A DNA stretch of 64,000 nt from CAVZVZ01 sp963778895 (GTDB taxonomy: Bacteria; Actinomycetota; Acidimicrobiia; Acidimicrobiales; Acidimicrobilacustridaceae): assembly GCA_963778895.1 (NCBI GenBank), contig CAVZVZ010000005.1:2108001-2172000 (forward strand). The letters are read 5' to 3'. The notes beneath the pieces were generated by a model. That model was not told the DNA's origin. It ran no database searches and was given only the letters and a program-made list of their open reading frames with translations. The translations under genes were made by a program, and so were the position numbers. Below are positions 45,767-55,601 of the stretch, piece after piece (within the stretch, counting starts at the first letter, position 1; each line of letters starts with the position of its first letter).

Positions 45767-46588
45767 ATGAACGTCCCAGCACCTCGTGCGCCCGAAGGTG
45801 ACTGGCTGGGCACGCCTTACTTGCGCTTCGAGCGTCGGGGCCCGATCGGTCTTGTCACCGTGGACCGGCCCGACGCCCGCAACGCCATGACACCTGCCAT
45901 GTACTTCGGGGTGCGCTACGCGGTGGACCACGTGAACGCCGATCCCGACCTTGCGGGCTTGTTGATCACCGGGACCGGCGACGTGTTCATCCCGGGTGGC
46001 GATCTGGGCGGCGAGAACAGCGATGGATGGGCCGACCTGCCCCGCCTCTTGGGCATGGACAACACGCCGTTCGATGCGATCCGCAATTCCCGCAAACCGG
46101 TGGTGTGCGCGGTCAACGGCATCGCGCAGGGTGGCGGCTTGATGATCGCGATGCTGGCCGATGTGACGGTCGCCAGCGACCGAGCGACGTTCCGGTCACC
46201 GGAGCTGTTCCGAGGAATCGCCGACACCAACTATGGCCAGATCCTTCCGCGACAGATCGGACCGGCGCGCGCCCGCGACATGCTCCTCACGGGCCGCAAA
46301 GTGTCCGCGATCGAGGCCGAGCAGTGGGGGCTCGTTGCCCGCGTGGTGCCTCACGCCGACTTGATCCCCGTGGCCACCGACGCGTTGGAGTGGTGCTGTC
46401 GCACCGCACCCCAGGCCCGCGCCGCGGTGAAGCGAGTCATGGATGACTTCTACGGGCACTACGACCGCATGGCGATGGATGCGAGCCTGGCGAGCGACGA
46501 GACCCTCGAGGGCTTCCACTCCTTCAAAGAGCGTCGTTCGCCGACGTGGGTACCCGAAGCGTTCCGTTCCGACGATGGTCGGCTCTGA
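45767..46588 (+). CDS. Enoyl-CoA hydratase/isomerase family protein
   Basis: 273 residues. Crotonase motifs are TVDRPDARNAMTP, GDVFIPGGDLGGE for the first oxyanion loop and NGIAQGGGLMIAMLADVTVAS for the second, then FRSPELFRGIADTNYG. The loop residue Pro-Gly-Gly in place of the usual SAG/AGG is unusual. It is divergent from the TetR gene and likely controlled by it. The reaction within the pathway is unknown. Confidence 0.88.
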   Translation: MNVPAPRAPEGDWLGTPYLRFERRGPIGLVTVDRPDARNAMTPAMYFGVRYAVDHVNADPDLAGLLITGTGDVFIPGGDLGGENSDGWADLPRLLGMDNTPFDAIRNSRKPVVCAVNGIAQGGGLMIAMLADVTVASDRATFRSPELFRGIADTNYGQILPRQIGPARARDMLLTGRKVSAIEAEQWGLVARVVPHADLIPVATDALEWCCRTAPQARAAVKRVMDDFYGHYDRMAMDASLASDETLEGFHSFKERRSPTWVPEAFRSDDGRL

Positions 46589-46591
46589 GGT

Positions 46592-47344
46592 TCAGAGCTG
46601 GTCGAGCGGGATGCGGTCTTCGACCTGGGGTTGTCGACCGGCGCGCATGGGGCTGAGCGGGGCCTCGACCAGCAGTGAACGTTGCCAATCGGCGGCCAGC
46701 TCGGTGCAGATCGTGCGCCAGTGGTCGAGGGGCCCGGGTCCGAGCCATGCCTGTTCGATCGCGGCCCATGTCGGCCAGTCGGGGAGCGCCCAGATCACGA
46801 TGCACTCCGAGTCGTTCACCATCGCAACCCGAAACGCTCCGACGTTCTCGGCGCCGAGACCCGCCAGCGCGGGAACTCCGACCTCGTGCAGCGCGACGAG
46901 GAACGCGGGCGCCGTTCCGGCCGGGACCTTGACCAGTTCGTGCGCGTACAGCTCGCCGCGCGCACCGTCGGCGACGAGAGTGTCGATCGGGCGGGTCCAC
47001 GGTTCGGGTACGACGATCCGGTCCACGCCACCGCGACGCAGCGACGCGGCCACCGCCCACCACTCGGCCAAGGACGGATCCTGCAGGGTGGCGTGGGTGA
47101 ACTCGTGCTCGAAGTTGTGGACGAGCCCCTCCCACCCGTCGAGCTCCCACATGTTCACGACCTCGGGCCAGCGCCCGGTCGAACCCACCGTTCCCCACAC
47201 CCCGAAGCAGAGCTGGTTGCGCTCGTCGCGAGCCACCGGGCACCAGTTGGCGGTCATGTGATGCATGTACCGCGCCCGGTTGTGCCCGACGATGTCGATG
47301 AACTCGTGGATGTAGATCTTGCTGTTCGGGCTCGGGTCGTTCAC
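46592..47344 (-). CDS. NIPSNAP-like dimeric alpha-beta barrel protein
   Basis: 250 residues from GTG 47344. Two related ferredoxin-like halves are visible: IYIHEFIDIVGHNRARYMHHM...VVNMWELDGWEGLV, and ELYAHELVKVPAGTAPAFLVAL...IVIWALPDWPTWAAI. This resembles NIPSNAP/EthD-like proteins, which often accompany catabolic clusters and have no firmly known reaction. It begins 7 bases after the substrate-binding protein stop, so the two are probably co-transcribed. Confidence 0.65.
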   Translation of the reverse strand: MNDPSPNSKIYIHEFIDIVGHNRARYMHHMTANWCPVARDERNQLCFGVWGTVGSTGRWPEVVNMWELDGWEGLVHNFEHEFTHATLQDPSLAEWWAVAASLRRGGVDRIVVPEPWTRPIDTLVADGARGELYAHELVKVPAGTAPAFLVALHEVGVPALAGLGAENVGAFRVAMVNDSECIVIWALPDWPTWAAIEQAWLGPGPLDHWRTICTELAADWQRSLLVEAPLSPMRAGRQPQVEDRIPLDQL

Positions 47345-47351
47345 GACCGCA

Positions 47352-48686
47352 TCATGCCTGGTTGTTCGAGGGCCATTCGGGGCGGTGGTAGCCGTCGAAG
47401 CGCAGCTCGCCGCCGCGCAGCTCGCGGATGGTCAGGAAGTCGCCCTTGTAGCCCTTGCGATCCCAGGGGCCGAACTGGATGTAGCAACCGGGGCCGCCAT
47501 TCGTGGCCGGCATCCATCGGATGCGTTCCATGCCTTCTTTCACGTACTTGGGTGCAGGGATCGCGGCGTTGGCGATGCCGTGGATCGCGACGCGCGCGGT
47601 GTCGTACGCGAGCGCGATGACGACGTTGCGCGTCTTGCGGCCGAACCGCTGCTCGAAGCGATCGATCATGGCGTTGTAGTTGGGATTCGTGCCGTCCTCC
47701 CCGAGCTGGTCGACGCCGTGCCAACCCTCGAGGCCCTCGGCCCATTTGTTGCTGTTCGAATAGAACATGAACGCGGTGCCCATGACCCGCGGCGGGTCCC
47801 ACTCGAGTGCCTTGAGCGCGTCGGCGAAATGGAACGTGGCGTAGCCGTAGCCGCCGTAGTACAGGCCCTGGGTGCCGAGCTCGCGCATCGTCGCCAGGTC
47901 GCTCTGCAGGCTCACCGGGTTCGGTTCGAGCTTGACCTCCCGGGTGATCGTCAGGCCCAGCTGAATCGCGGTGTCGCGGAAGTAGTCGGCGTAGTCCTTG
48001 CCGGACGACCCCGCTTCCCAGAACAGCCCGACCCGCTCGAGTCCCTTTGCCTTGAGCCATTGGGCGCACATGGTGCCCTCGGTCGGGATGTCGCCGTTCG
48101 CCACGGTGAAGCAGTACTCGGAGGCGAACTTGTGGGCACCCGTCCATCCGATGCACGCCACGCCCAGTTCGTTCGCCGTGTCCTGTAGTACGAGCGAGTT
48201 GTCGCTGATGAGCGGGCCGAGCACGACCACGCAACCTTGGTCGACCAACCACTTGTAGCCGTCGATGACCTTCTTGTAGTTCTCGCGCGGTAGGCCGCGT
48301 GCATCGGCGACCACGAGTTGTACGGGGCTGCGCGCCCAGATGCCCTCGTTCATGGCGTCCTCGATGGCGAGGATGGTCGGATCGATCCAGTCCGCGGTCA
48401 ACTGGTTCAGGTCCATGTCGATCAGAACGCCGATCTTGACCGGTTCGAACGGGTCGCCCTGGGTCTTCAATCCGCGGGTCGGCGGGTAGATGGTGATGCC
48501 CTGGACCGCACGGTCTTTGGCGGCACCACCGCCCTGCCACCAGCTCGCGCCGTCGCCCCCGCCGCCCTCGATGTAGGCCTGGGTGCCGTACGGAACGGAG
48601 GTGACGGCCCGGTCGTCCTCGGCGATGCCGAGATCTATCGGCTCCGGGAACATGCGGTCTACGTACTCGTACTGATCTCCTGCCAT
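47352..48686 (-). CDS. ABC-transporter substrate-binding-like protein (periplasmic-binding fold) without signal peptide
   Basis: 444 residues. The body matches type I periplasmic-binding proteins of the branched-chain amino acid/urea group: VKIGVLIDMDLNQLTADW, VQLVVADARGLPRENYKKV, VVVLGPLISDNS, GLFWEAGSSGKDYADYF, GLYYGGYGYATFHF. The N-terminus MAGDQYEYVDRMFPEP has no hydrophobic stretch or lipobox Cys, and no ABC permease is nearby. It may act in the cytoplasm as a ligand sensor or chaperone. It is divergent from the amidohydrolase. Confidence 0.8.
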   Translation of the reverse strand: MAGDQYEYVDRMFPEPIDLGIAEDDRAVTSVPYGTQAYIEGGGGDGASWWQGGGAAKDRAVQGITIYPPTRGLKTQGDPFEPVKIGVLIDMDLNQLTADWIDPTILAIEDAMNEGIWARSPVQLVVADARGLPRENYKKVIDGYKWLVDQGCVVVLGPLISDNSLVLQDTANELGVACIGWTGAHKFASEYCFTVANGDIPTEGTMCAQWLKAKGLERVGLFWEAGSSGKDYADYFRDTAIQLGLTITREVKLEPNPVSLQSDLATMRELGTQGLYYGGYGYATFHFADALKALEWDPPRVMGTAFMFYSNSNKWAEGLEGWHGVDQLGEDGTNPNYNAMIDRFEQRFGRKTRNVVIALAYDTARVAIHGIANAAIPAPKYVKEGMERIRWMPATNGGPGCYIQFGPWDRKGYKGDFLTIRELRGGELRFDGYHRPEWPSNNQA

Positions 48687-48706
48687 CGGGCTCCCCCCGC
48701 ACCGTT

Positions 48707-48751
48707 GTTCAGATCCTCGAATTGTAGTTCAATGTGGAGCAGTCCAGTTCA
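48707..48751. promoter_or_regulatory. Three GTTCA direct repeats at exact 20-bp spacing
   Basis: GTTCA occurs at 48707-48711, 48727-48731 and 48747-48751, each two helical turns apart, in the divergent region between the substrate-binding and amidohydrolase genes. The last copy ends 8 bases before the amidohydrolase ATG. The middle copy also lies in an ATTG-TAGTT-CAAT inverted repeat (48721-48733). Confidence 0.55.
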
Positions 48752-48759
48752 GGAGCGCC

Positions 48760-50040
48760 ATGAAGGCAGACGATCTGATCCTCATCAGCGTCGACGACCA
48801 CCTGGTCGAGCCGCCGCACATGTTCGACGCGCACATCCCGGTGGCGTACCGAGATCGAGCCCCGAAGATCGTGCACCAGGACGACGGCTCGGATGTGTGG
48901 GTGTTCAACGGCGCGGTGATCCCCAACATCGGGCTCAACGCCGTCGCCGGGCGACCCAAGGAGGAGTACGGGATCGAGCCGACCGCCTTCGACGAGATCC
49001 GCGAGGGCTGCTGGAACATCGACGAGCGCATCAAGGACATGAACGCCGGCGGCGTGTTGGGCTCCATGTGCTTCCCGTCGTTCCCCGCGTTCAGCGGTCG
49101 CCTGTTCGCGGCGGCCGACGACAAGGACCTCGCGTTGGCGGTGGTGCGCGCCTACAACGACTGGCACGTCGACGAATGGTGCGGCGCCTATCCCGGTCGC
49201 TTCATCCCGATGGGCCTTCCCGTGTTGTGGGATCCGCAGTTGGCGGCCGACGAGGTACGCCGCCTCGCGAAGAAGGGTGTGCACTCGCTCACCTTCACCG
49301 AGAACCCGTCGACGCTCGGCTACCCGAGCTTCCACGATGCGCACTGGGACCCGCTGTGGAAGGCGGTGTGTGACGAGGACGTCGTGGTGTCCATCCATCT
49401 CGGTTCATCGGGCAAGCTCGCGGTGACCGCACCCGATGCACCGATCGACGTGATGATCACGCTGCAACCGATGAACATCTGCGCGGCGGCGGCCGATCTG
49501 CTGTGGTCCCGGGTGCTCAAGGAGTTTCCCGCCATCCGCATCGCACTGTCCGAAGGGGGCACCGGCTGGATCCCGTACTTCCTCGATCGGTTGGACCGCA
49601 CGTACGACATGCACCACCTGTGGACGGGGCAGGACTTCGGGGATCGGCTTCCGAGCGACGTCTTCCGGGAGCACTTCTTGACGTGCTTCATCGCCGATCC
49701 GATCGGCATCAAGCTGCGCCACGACATCGGCATCGACAACATCGCGTGGGAGTGCGACTACCCGCACTCGGATTCGTCGTGGCCCAACTCGCCGGAGGAG
49801 TTGGCCGCGGTGTCTGACGGCGTATCCGATGCCGACCTGGCGAAGATCGGCTACCAGAACGCCATGGAGTGGTACTCGTTCGATCCGTTCGCGCATCGTG
49901 CCCAAGCCGATTGCACGGTCGGTGCGCTGCGGGCCGAGGCTGCGGGTCACGACGTGTCGATCAAGGCTTACGACAAGGGACGCTTCGAGAAGCAAGTGGG
50001 CATCGATCTCGGTGAGCTGATGCCCAAAGCCACCGCGTAA
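48760..50040 (+). CDS. Amidohydrolase family 2 protein
   Basis: 426 residues. TIM-barrel amidohydrolase-2 motifs are present: ISVDDHLVEPPHMFDAH (first metal-site D.H), SIHLGSSG and the late WECDYPHSDSSWP with the catalytic Asp. These enzymes catalyse decarboxylation or C-C/C-N hydrolysis of cyclic acids. It is followed by a crotonase gene 9 bases downstream, so it fits a ring-processing step. Its promoter carries the GTTCA array. Confidence 0.9.
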   Translation: MKADDLILISVDDHLVEPPHMFDAHIPVAYRDRAPKIVHQDDGSDVWVFNGAVIPNIGLNAVAGRPKEEYGIEPTAFDEIREGCWNIDERIKDMNAGGVLGSMCFPSFPAFSGRLFAAADDKDLALAVVRAYNDWHVDEWCGAYPGRFIPMGLPVLWDPQLAADEVRRLAKKGVHSLTFTENPSTLGYPSFHDAHWDPLWKAVCDEDVVVSIHLGSSGKLAVTAPDAPIDVMITLQPMNICAAAADLLWSRVLKEFPAIRIALSEGGTGWIPYFLDRLDRTYDMHHLWTGQDFGDRLPSDVFREHFLTCFIADPIGIKLRHDIGIDNIAWECDYPHSDSSWPNSPEELAAVSDGVSDADLAKIGYQNAMEWYSFDPFAHRAQADCTVGALRAEAAGHDVSIKAYDKGRFEKQVGIDLGELMPKATA

Positions 50041-50049
50041 CGTCGGCGC

Positions 50050-50814
50050 ATGTCGGAGCATCCGCTGGTTCGCGTCGAGATGGTCGATGACGCGATCGGG
50101 TTGTTGACCTTGGCCGACCCGGATCACCGCAACGCTTTGAGCCTCGAGATGACGCGCGACCTCGCAGCCGCCGTGGCTGACGCACTCGGCCTCGGTGCGG
50201 CCGCGCTCGTTCTCACCGCCGATCCGCCCGTGTTCTGCGCCGGTGGGTCGTTGGATGATCTGCTCGAACCGCGGGCGCCCCTGGAGGAGATGTACGTCGG
50301 GTTCCTTGCGGTGGCGAACGCGCCGGTTGTCACGATCGCCGCGGTCGATGGTGCCGCCATCGGTGCCGGGGTGAACCTGCCGCTCGCGTGCGACGTGATC
50401 CTGGCGTCACCCGAGGCACGGTTCGACCCCCGGTTCCTCGACATCGGCATCCATCCTGGTGGCGGTCATCTGTGGCGACTCGAGCAGCGGGTCGGTCGCC
50501 AAGCGGCGGCCGCGCTGTCCTTGTGCGGTGAGTCGCTGAGTGGCGAGGAGGCCGAAAGCAAGGGCCTGGCCTGGCGGTGTGTGCCGGCCGACGAGCTGGT
50601 CGACACCGCACTCCGCCTGGCCCGGCGGGTGGTCAGCCGGCCCCGAGCGGTCGTCGAGCGGGCCAAGGCCACGCTCGACGCGAGCCTGGCCGTCGACAAC
50701 AGCGCCGACGCCGTCGCCTTGGAGCTCGACGCCCAGCAGTGGTCGATGGAGCAGCCCGAGTTCCACGAACGCGTGCGCGCCATGCAGGCGCGGCTCGACC
50801 GATCGAAGGACTGA
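50050..50814 (+). CDS. Enoyl-CoA hydratase/isomerase family protein
   Basis: 254 residues. Motifs are LADPDHRNALSLEM, VFCAGGSLDDLLEP and VDGAAIGAGVNLPLACDVILAS, then FDPRFLDIGIHPGGGHLWRL. It is a crotonase-superfamily member, but sequence alone does not show whether it hydrates, isomerises or cleaves. It follows the amidohydrolase by 9 bases and ends two bases before the convergent small-protein gene. Confidence 0.88.
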   Translation: MSEHPLVRVEMVDDAIGLLTLADPDHRNALSLEMTRDLAAAVADALGLGAAALVLTADPPVFCAGGSLDDLLEPRAPLEEMYVGFLAVANAPVVTIAAVDGAAIGAGVNLPLACDVILASPEARFDPRFLDIGIHPGGGHLWRLEQRVGRQAAAALSLCGESLSGEEAESKGLAWRCVPADELVDTALRLARRVVSRPRAVVERAKATLDASLAVDNSADAVALELDAQQWSMEQPEFHERVRAMQARLDRSKD

Positions 50815-50816
50815 GC

Positions 50817-51035
50817 TCAGAACTCGTCGGCTCGGCAGATGCCGCCCATGGCTTCGTGGACTCGGTCGTGATCGTCGAGGTCGGCGGCGAACGCTTCGAT
50901 GGCGGCGGGATTCGGCGGGAGGCAGTCGTCATCTGCGAGGCCACCCATGGCTTCACCGACGCGACTGTGCCCGTCGATGAAGTCGGGCGCGCCGAGGTAC
51001 GCGTTGCGGTTCGCGAGTTTGTCCGTCCATGCCAT
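50817..51035 (-). CDS. Small protein with duplicated RV.EAMGG motif, function unknown
   Basis: 72 residues from ATG 51035 (an in-frame upstream start at 51077 is possible). Two related segments are DGHSRVGEAMGGLADDD and DDHDRVHEAMGGICRAD, about 35 residues apart, each an H-x-R-V-x-E-A-M-G-G core in acidic surroundings. Cysteines in each half could bind a metal, but this is speculative. No family is recognised. It is convergent with the crotonase. Confidence 0.55.
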   Translation of the reverse strand: MAWTDKLANRNAYLGAPDFIDGHSRVGEAMGGLADDDCLPPNPAAIEAFAADLDDHDRVHEAMGGICRADEF

Positions 51036-51152
51036 GAGCCCAGCGTCGCGCCGTTCGGCCCCAGTGGCTAGACCCATCGGGTCGTTTCACACAGCCGTTA
51101 CGCGGTGGTCATCCCGTGAACGAGGGATGCACGGCTTGTGTGGACACCGGTG

Positions 51153-52268
51153 TCACCGATGGAGGTGGGGCCGTGGTGCGTGGTCGGTGCGGTGCGGGTC
51201 CGACGCGGCATCACAGGTCGCGTCCTGCGGGCAGGGCAGCTCGAACTGTTGGAAGAAGCTCCACGCCAGCTCGGTCGCGTTGATGTCGAACGTCGTGTAG
51301 CCGATGACCGACTCGATGGCCCGGCTGAACTCGCTGCCAGGCCAGGCGTGGCCACCGCCCAGCACGATGTAGAACTCGACGTTCGCGCCGGGCGGGCAGT
51401 CGTACACGCGGTGTATGACCTCGGCCGATATCGGCGTGTCGGTAGCCGTTGGGTCGCAGCCGTTGATCGCGGCCATCCCGGCCACGTTGGCCGGGATGCC
51501 CGGACCGTTCAGGTCGACCGCCGCGGGCGCAAGGGCGTTCGGCGCCACGGACGTGTCCGTGAGCCCGGGGATCGCCCCGAACCCGCCGTTGAACTTCACG
51601 ATCTGGTCGGCAGTGCCGTGGAACGTGATGATCGGGACCGGTCGCTCCTCGGGACAGGGGTCGAGCAGACGCAGCCCGGCCACCGGCGCGATGGCGGCGA
51701 AGCGGTTCGAGCGTGCGCACGCGAGCAGCGACGTCGTGAAGGCGCCCCACGAAAGGCCCGACGGCGTACACCCGTCTGAGGTCGAGGCAGAGGTCTCGGC
51801 CGAGGCTGTCGATCATCTCGTCGACGAAGGTCAGGTCGTCGTTCGGGTCACCCATGAAGGTGGTGCCCGGGCTGGAGTTCCAGCGGACCGGATCGAATTG
51901 ACCTTGAGGGAAGGCGACGACGAATCCCTCACGTTCGGCGACTGGTGAGAACGCCGACATCAGCGTGTGGACCACCGCGCCCTCCGAGAGGCCGTGGAAG
52001 TCGATCACCAGCGGCAGCGGCTTGTTGCCGTCGTGGGCACCGGGCACGGTCACGAGGAACCAGCGCTGCGGTGCCGTTCACATCGACGGTAGCGCTTCTC
52101 CTCGGTGACCGGCCCTTGCTGACTCACGCCGCACCCGGCCGACGGAGCCGGGCCCTGCTGCGGCTCGGCGTCGCGGCATTCGCGATCGGTCGAGGCCGGC
52201 GTCTGTGCCGCCACCGCCAGGACCAAGATGGCCGCGATGACGGCTCGCATGATTCGGTGGTTCGTCAT
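51153..52268 (-). CDS. Secreted PHB-depolymerase/feruloyl-esterase-like protein, several frameshifts
   Basis: A signal peptide begins MTNHRIMRAVIAAILVLAV. After indels near 52080 come RWFLVTVPGAHDGNKPLPLVIDFHGLSEGA (HG oxyanion turn) and EREGFVVAFPQGQ. A further indel at the GGG near 51764 hides the nucleophile GLSWG. The C-terminal part holds PVPIITFHGTADQIVKFNGG (Asp) and LGGGHAWPG (His). The catalytic triad is complete when frames are joined. It is a ~370-residue lipolytic esterase, LpqC-like. Errors in G runs may account for the breaks. Confidence 0.72.
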
Positions 52269-52280
52269 GGTCGATCTCCC

Positions 52281-53933
52281 TCATCGCTTTTCGAAAGCAA
52301 TGCCCGATGTGTCGGCGTCCCAGGACGACGGAGTCGCGCCCTCGGCCCGCAGTTCTCGTTTCAGTACCCGCCCGACCGGGCTGCGTGGCAGTTCGGCGCG
52401 GAACTCGATGTAGCGCGGCAGCGCGAAGTACGGGCAGCTCGTCGATGCACCAGCGGAACAGCTCTTCCTCGGTGAGCGTCTGATCCCTCGGCGAGGGTCG
52501 CCGTGACCTTGAGGTCGTCCTCGGTGAGGTCGCTCGGCACGGCGTGCACGGCGACGTCGGCGAGCGCGCCGTGGCCCATCAGGATCCGCTCGACCTCGAA
52601 GCTCGAGATGTTCTCGCCCCGCCGGCGCAGGTAGTCGGCCTTGCGGTCGACGAAGTAGAGGTAGCGATCGTCGTCGATCACGGCCGATGTCACCGGTGTG
52701 GTACCACCAGTTGCGGCTGGTCTCGACGGTGGCCTCGGGCCGACCCCAGTAGCCCTCGAACATGACTTGCGGGTCGCTTCGGGCGGATCGACGATCTCGC
52801 CCTCGGTGTTCGGCGGGCACCTCGTTGTCGTCGTCGTCGAAGATGCGCACGTCGAAGTACTCGTCGTTGATGACGCCGGCCGCGTTCGGCCGGTTGCGCA
52901 CGCCCGGCGGCTGCCACGAGATGAGGCTGGCCTCGGTGACGCCGTAGGCGCCGCTGAAGGTGTTGACGCCGAAACGCGTGCGGATGACGTCGTCGACCTC
53001 GACGGGCAGCGGCGCCGCGCCGATGAGCCGCAGCGTGGTGTTGGCCGTCGGCGTGCCCGGACTTGCGGCATCTCGGCGCGGTCGATGTCGTGGGCGAGCA
53101 GGTAGGCCATGGTGCCGAGCGTCGACGTGATGGTCGCGCCGACCCGGTTCATCTCGGGCCAGAAGTTCGACACCGAGAACCGGCGGTAGATCGCCGACCG
53201 GCCGCCGAACACGAGCGGGCCGAGCACCGCGGTGACGATGGCGTTGAAGTGGAACAGCGGCAGCGGCGTCCACACCACGTCGTCGGCGGTGCGCTCCCAG
53301 CAGATGCCGATCTGGCGGGTCAGGGCCTCGTGGTAGTTGTGGCTGAGCATGCAGCCCTTGGACGGGCCGGTGGTGCCGCCGGTGTAGATGAACGTGGCCA
53401 GGTCGGACGGGCGCACGTCGACGTCGGGCCGCGCCGGGTCGGCCCGCGAGCAGGTCGGCCCACGGTGCCCGTCGTCGTCGTGCCCATCGCGCGGCGCATC
53501 GGCATCGTCGATGACGACGACGTGGTCGAGCTCGTCGACCTGGTCGACCACCGCGCGCGGCGCGGTCGACGAGGTCGGCCTCGACGATCAGCACGCGGGC
53601 GCCGGAGTCGGCCAGCTGGTGGCGCAGGTACTCGCCCTTGTAGGCGGTGTTGATCGGCACGGCGATCGCGCCGGCGCGCACGACGCCCCACCAGGCCAGC
53701 GTCGGCCTCGGCCGAGTTCTCGATCAGGCGTGGCCACCCGATCGCCCGGCCGCACGCCGAGCTCGCGCAGCGACGTTGGCCAGCCGGTTCGCGGTCGTCG
53801 GCGACCTCGGCGGCGGTGAGCTTCGTGCCGCAGACGTCGAGGTACTCGCCGTCGGGGTCGGCCTCGAGCCGGCGTTCGAGCAGCTGCGAGCACCGTGCTC
53901 TGCGTCACCGCTGATCCACACCTGGTCGGTCAT
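52281..53933 (-). pseudogene. Acyl-CoA ligase (AMP-binding), broken by many indels
   Basis: From ATG 53933 (MTDQVWISGDAEHGAR) the protein can be followed only by jumping frames. Recognisable pieces include ELGVRPGDRVAT, AIAVPINTAYKGEYLRHQLADSG, FIYTGGTTGPSKGCMLSHN (P-loop), TFSGAYGVTEASLISW, MFEGYWGRPEATVE, FVDRKADYLRRRGENISSFEVE and PRSPVGRVLKRELRAEG. The pattern is that of a crotonobetaine/fatty-acid CoA ligase. ATG overlaps the ALDH stop (ATGA). Either a decayed gene or poor sequence. Confidence 0.7.
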
Positions 53934-55429
53934 CCGGCGGTCCCGTCGGCCGGCTCGGCGATCGACTTGGTCTCGAGGTACTCCTCGAACCCGGCCCGGC
54001 CCATCTCGCGGCCGATGCCGCTCTGCTTGTAGCCGCCGAAGGGCACGTCGGGGCCGTACCAGAGGCCGCCGTTGAGCGAGACCGTGCCGGTGCGGATGCG
54101 GGCGGCGACCGCACGAGCCCGCTCGAGCGAGCCGCCGAAGACCGCGCCGGACAGCCCGTAGGGCGAGTTGTTGGCGATGGCCACCGCGTCGTCGTCGCCG
54201 TCGTGCGCGAGCACGACGAGCACCGGACCGAAGATCTCCTCCTGGGCCACCGTCGCGTTCGGATCGACGTCGACGAGCACCGTCGGCTCGACGTAGTAGC
54301 CGACCGGCAGGTGCGCCGGCACACCGCCACCGAGCGCGACCGTCGCGCCCTCGTCGACGCCGTTCTGGATGTAGCCGAGCACCCGCTCGCGCTGGCGATC
54401 GCTGATGAGCGGGCCCATCAGGTGGCTGGGGTCGGTCGGGTCGCCGTAGGGCAGAGCGCTGCATCATCGCCACGAGCGGCCTCGACGCCCTCGTCGAGCG
54501 TGCCCGCGGGCAGCACCAGGCGGGTGGTGATGGCGCAGCCCTGGCCGGCGTGGGTCATGACCTGGAACGCGGTCGCGCCGGCCGCGCTCGGCGACGTCGG
54601 CGTCGTCGAGCACGACGGCCGCCGACTTGCCGCCCGAGCTCGAGGAAGACCTTCTTGAGGTTGCCGGCGCTCGCCGTCATCACCCGGCGGCCGGTGGCCG
54701 TCGACCCGGTGAACGACACGAGGTCGACGCGCGGATCTTCGGCGAGCTGCTGGCCGACCTCGTGGCCCGAGGAGGTGATGACGTTGAAGCACGCCCGCCG
54801 GGATGTCGGTCTCCTCGGCGACGATGCGGCCGAGCAGGGTGGCCGTCCACGGCGTGTCGGGCGCGGGCTTGAGCACGACGGTGTTGCCGGCGGCCAGCGC
54901 GGGCGCGACCTTGGCCAGGTTGATCTGCATCGGGGAAGTTCCACGGGGTGATCGCGCCGACGACACCGATGGGCTCGCGGCACGACGGTGCGGTGCGATG
55001 GCGATGCCGAAGGGCTTGGCGACGCCGAGGTCCTCGGTCCACTCGTAGCGCTCGGCCAGGTCGGCGATCCAGGCCGACGCCCTCGATCGGGCGTGTCGAG
55101 CTGCGGCGCCGTGGGTCAGCGCGATCGGCGCGCCGACCTCGGCCACGACGATCGTCGCGCAGCTCCTCGACGTGGCCGAGTGAGCGCCTCGTGGAGCTGG
55201 CGCAGGCAGCGCACGCGGAACGCGACGTCGGTGGACCAGATGGATCTCGTCGAACGCGTCGGCGGGCGGCGTCGATGGCGCGTCCATGTCGGTGGTACTG
55301 CGCGTCGGCGGCGACACCGAGTGCCTGTTCGGTCGAGGGATCGACGTTCGGATAGGTGGCGCCCGATGCCGCGGCGACGAGGGCCCCGCCGATCAACAGG
55401 CAATCGGCACCCCCTGGCTGAGCCGACAT
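53930..55429 (-). pseudogene. Aldehyde dehydrogenase, broken by many indels
   Basis: The start at 55429 reads LIGGALVAAASGATYPNVDPST. A Cys-containing THAGQGCAITTRLVLP and the long intact C-terminal piece (53930-54418, with EEIFGPVLVVLAHDGDDD and PFGGYKQSGIGREMGRAG) show a ~500-residue NAD-dependent ALDH. At least five frame changes occur in the first 1 kb. It overlaps the ligase start by four bases, so the pair was built as an operon. Not the same gene as 12913. Confidence 0.7.
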
Positions 55430-55601
55430 CGTTCCCCCTTGCTTTCACCGTGTTCCGAGCCCGGCGCCGGGTGTGGTGCCCCGGGTACCGTCCCTGGTCG
55501 GGACGGTGCGCTTGTGCGGTCGCAGGCAATCGTGAACCATAATCCACTAGATCGAATGCGGGTTCGAAATCGGACCATGTCCGCTGCCAGGGGAGGGTGT
55601 C

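Noticed and set aside
47341..48702. Second minus-strand frame across the substrate-binding gene
   Set aside because: Frame shadow: the real protein is read in the frame starting at 48686 with clear periplasmic-binding motifs.
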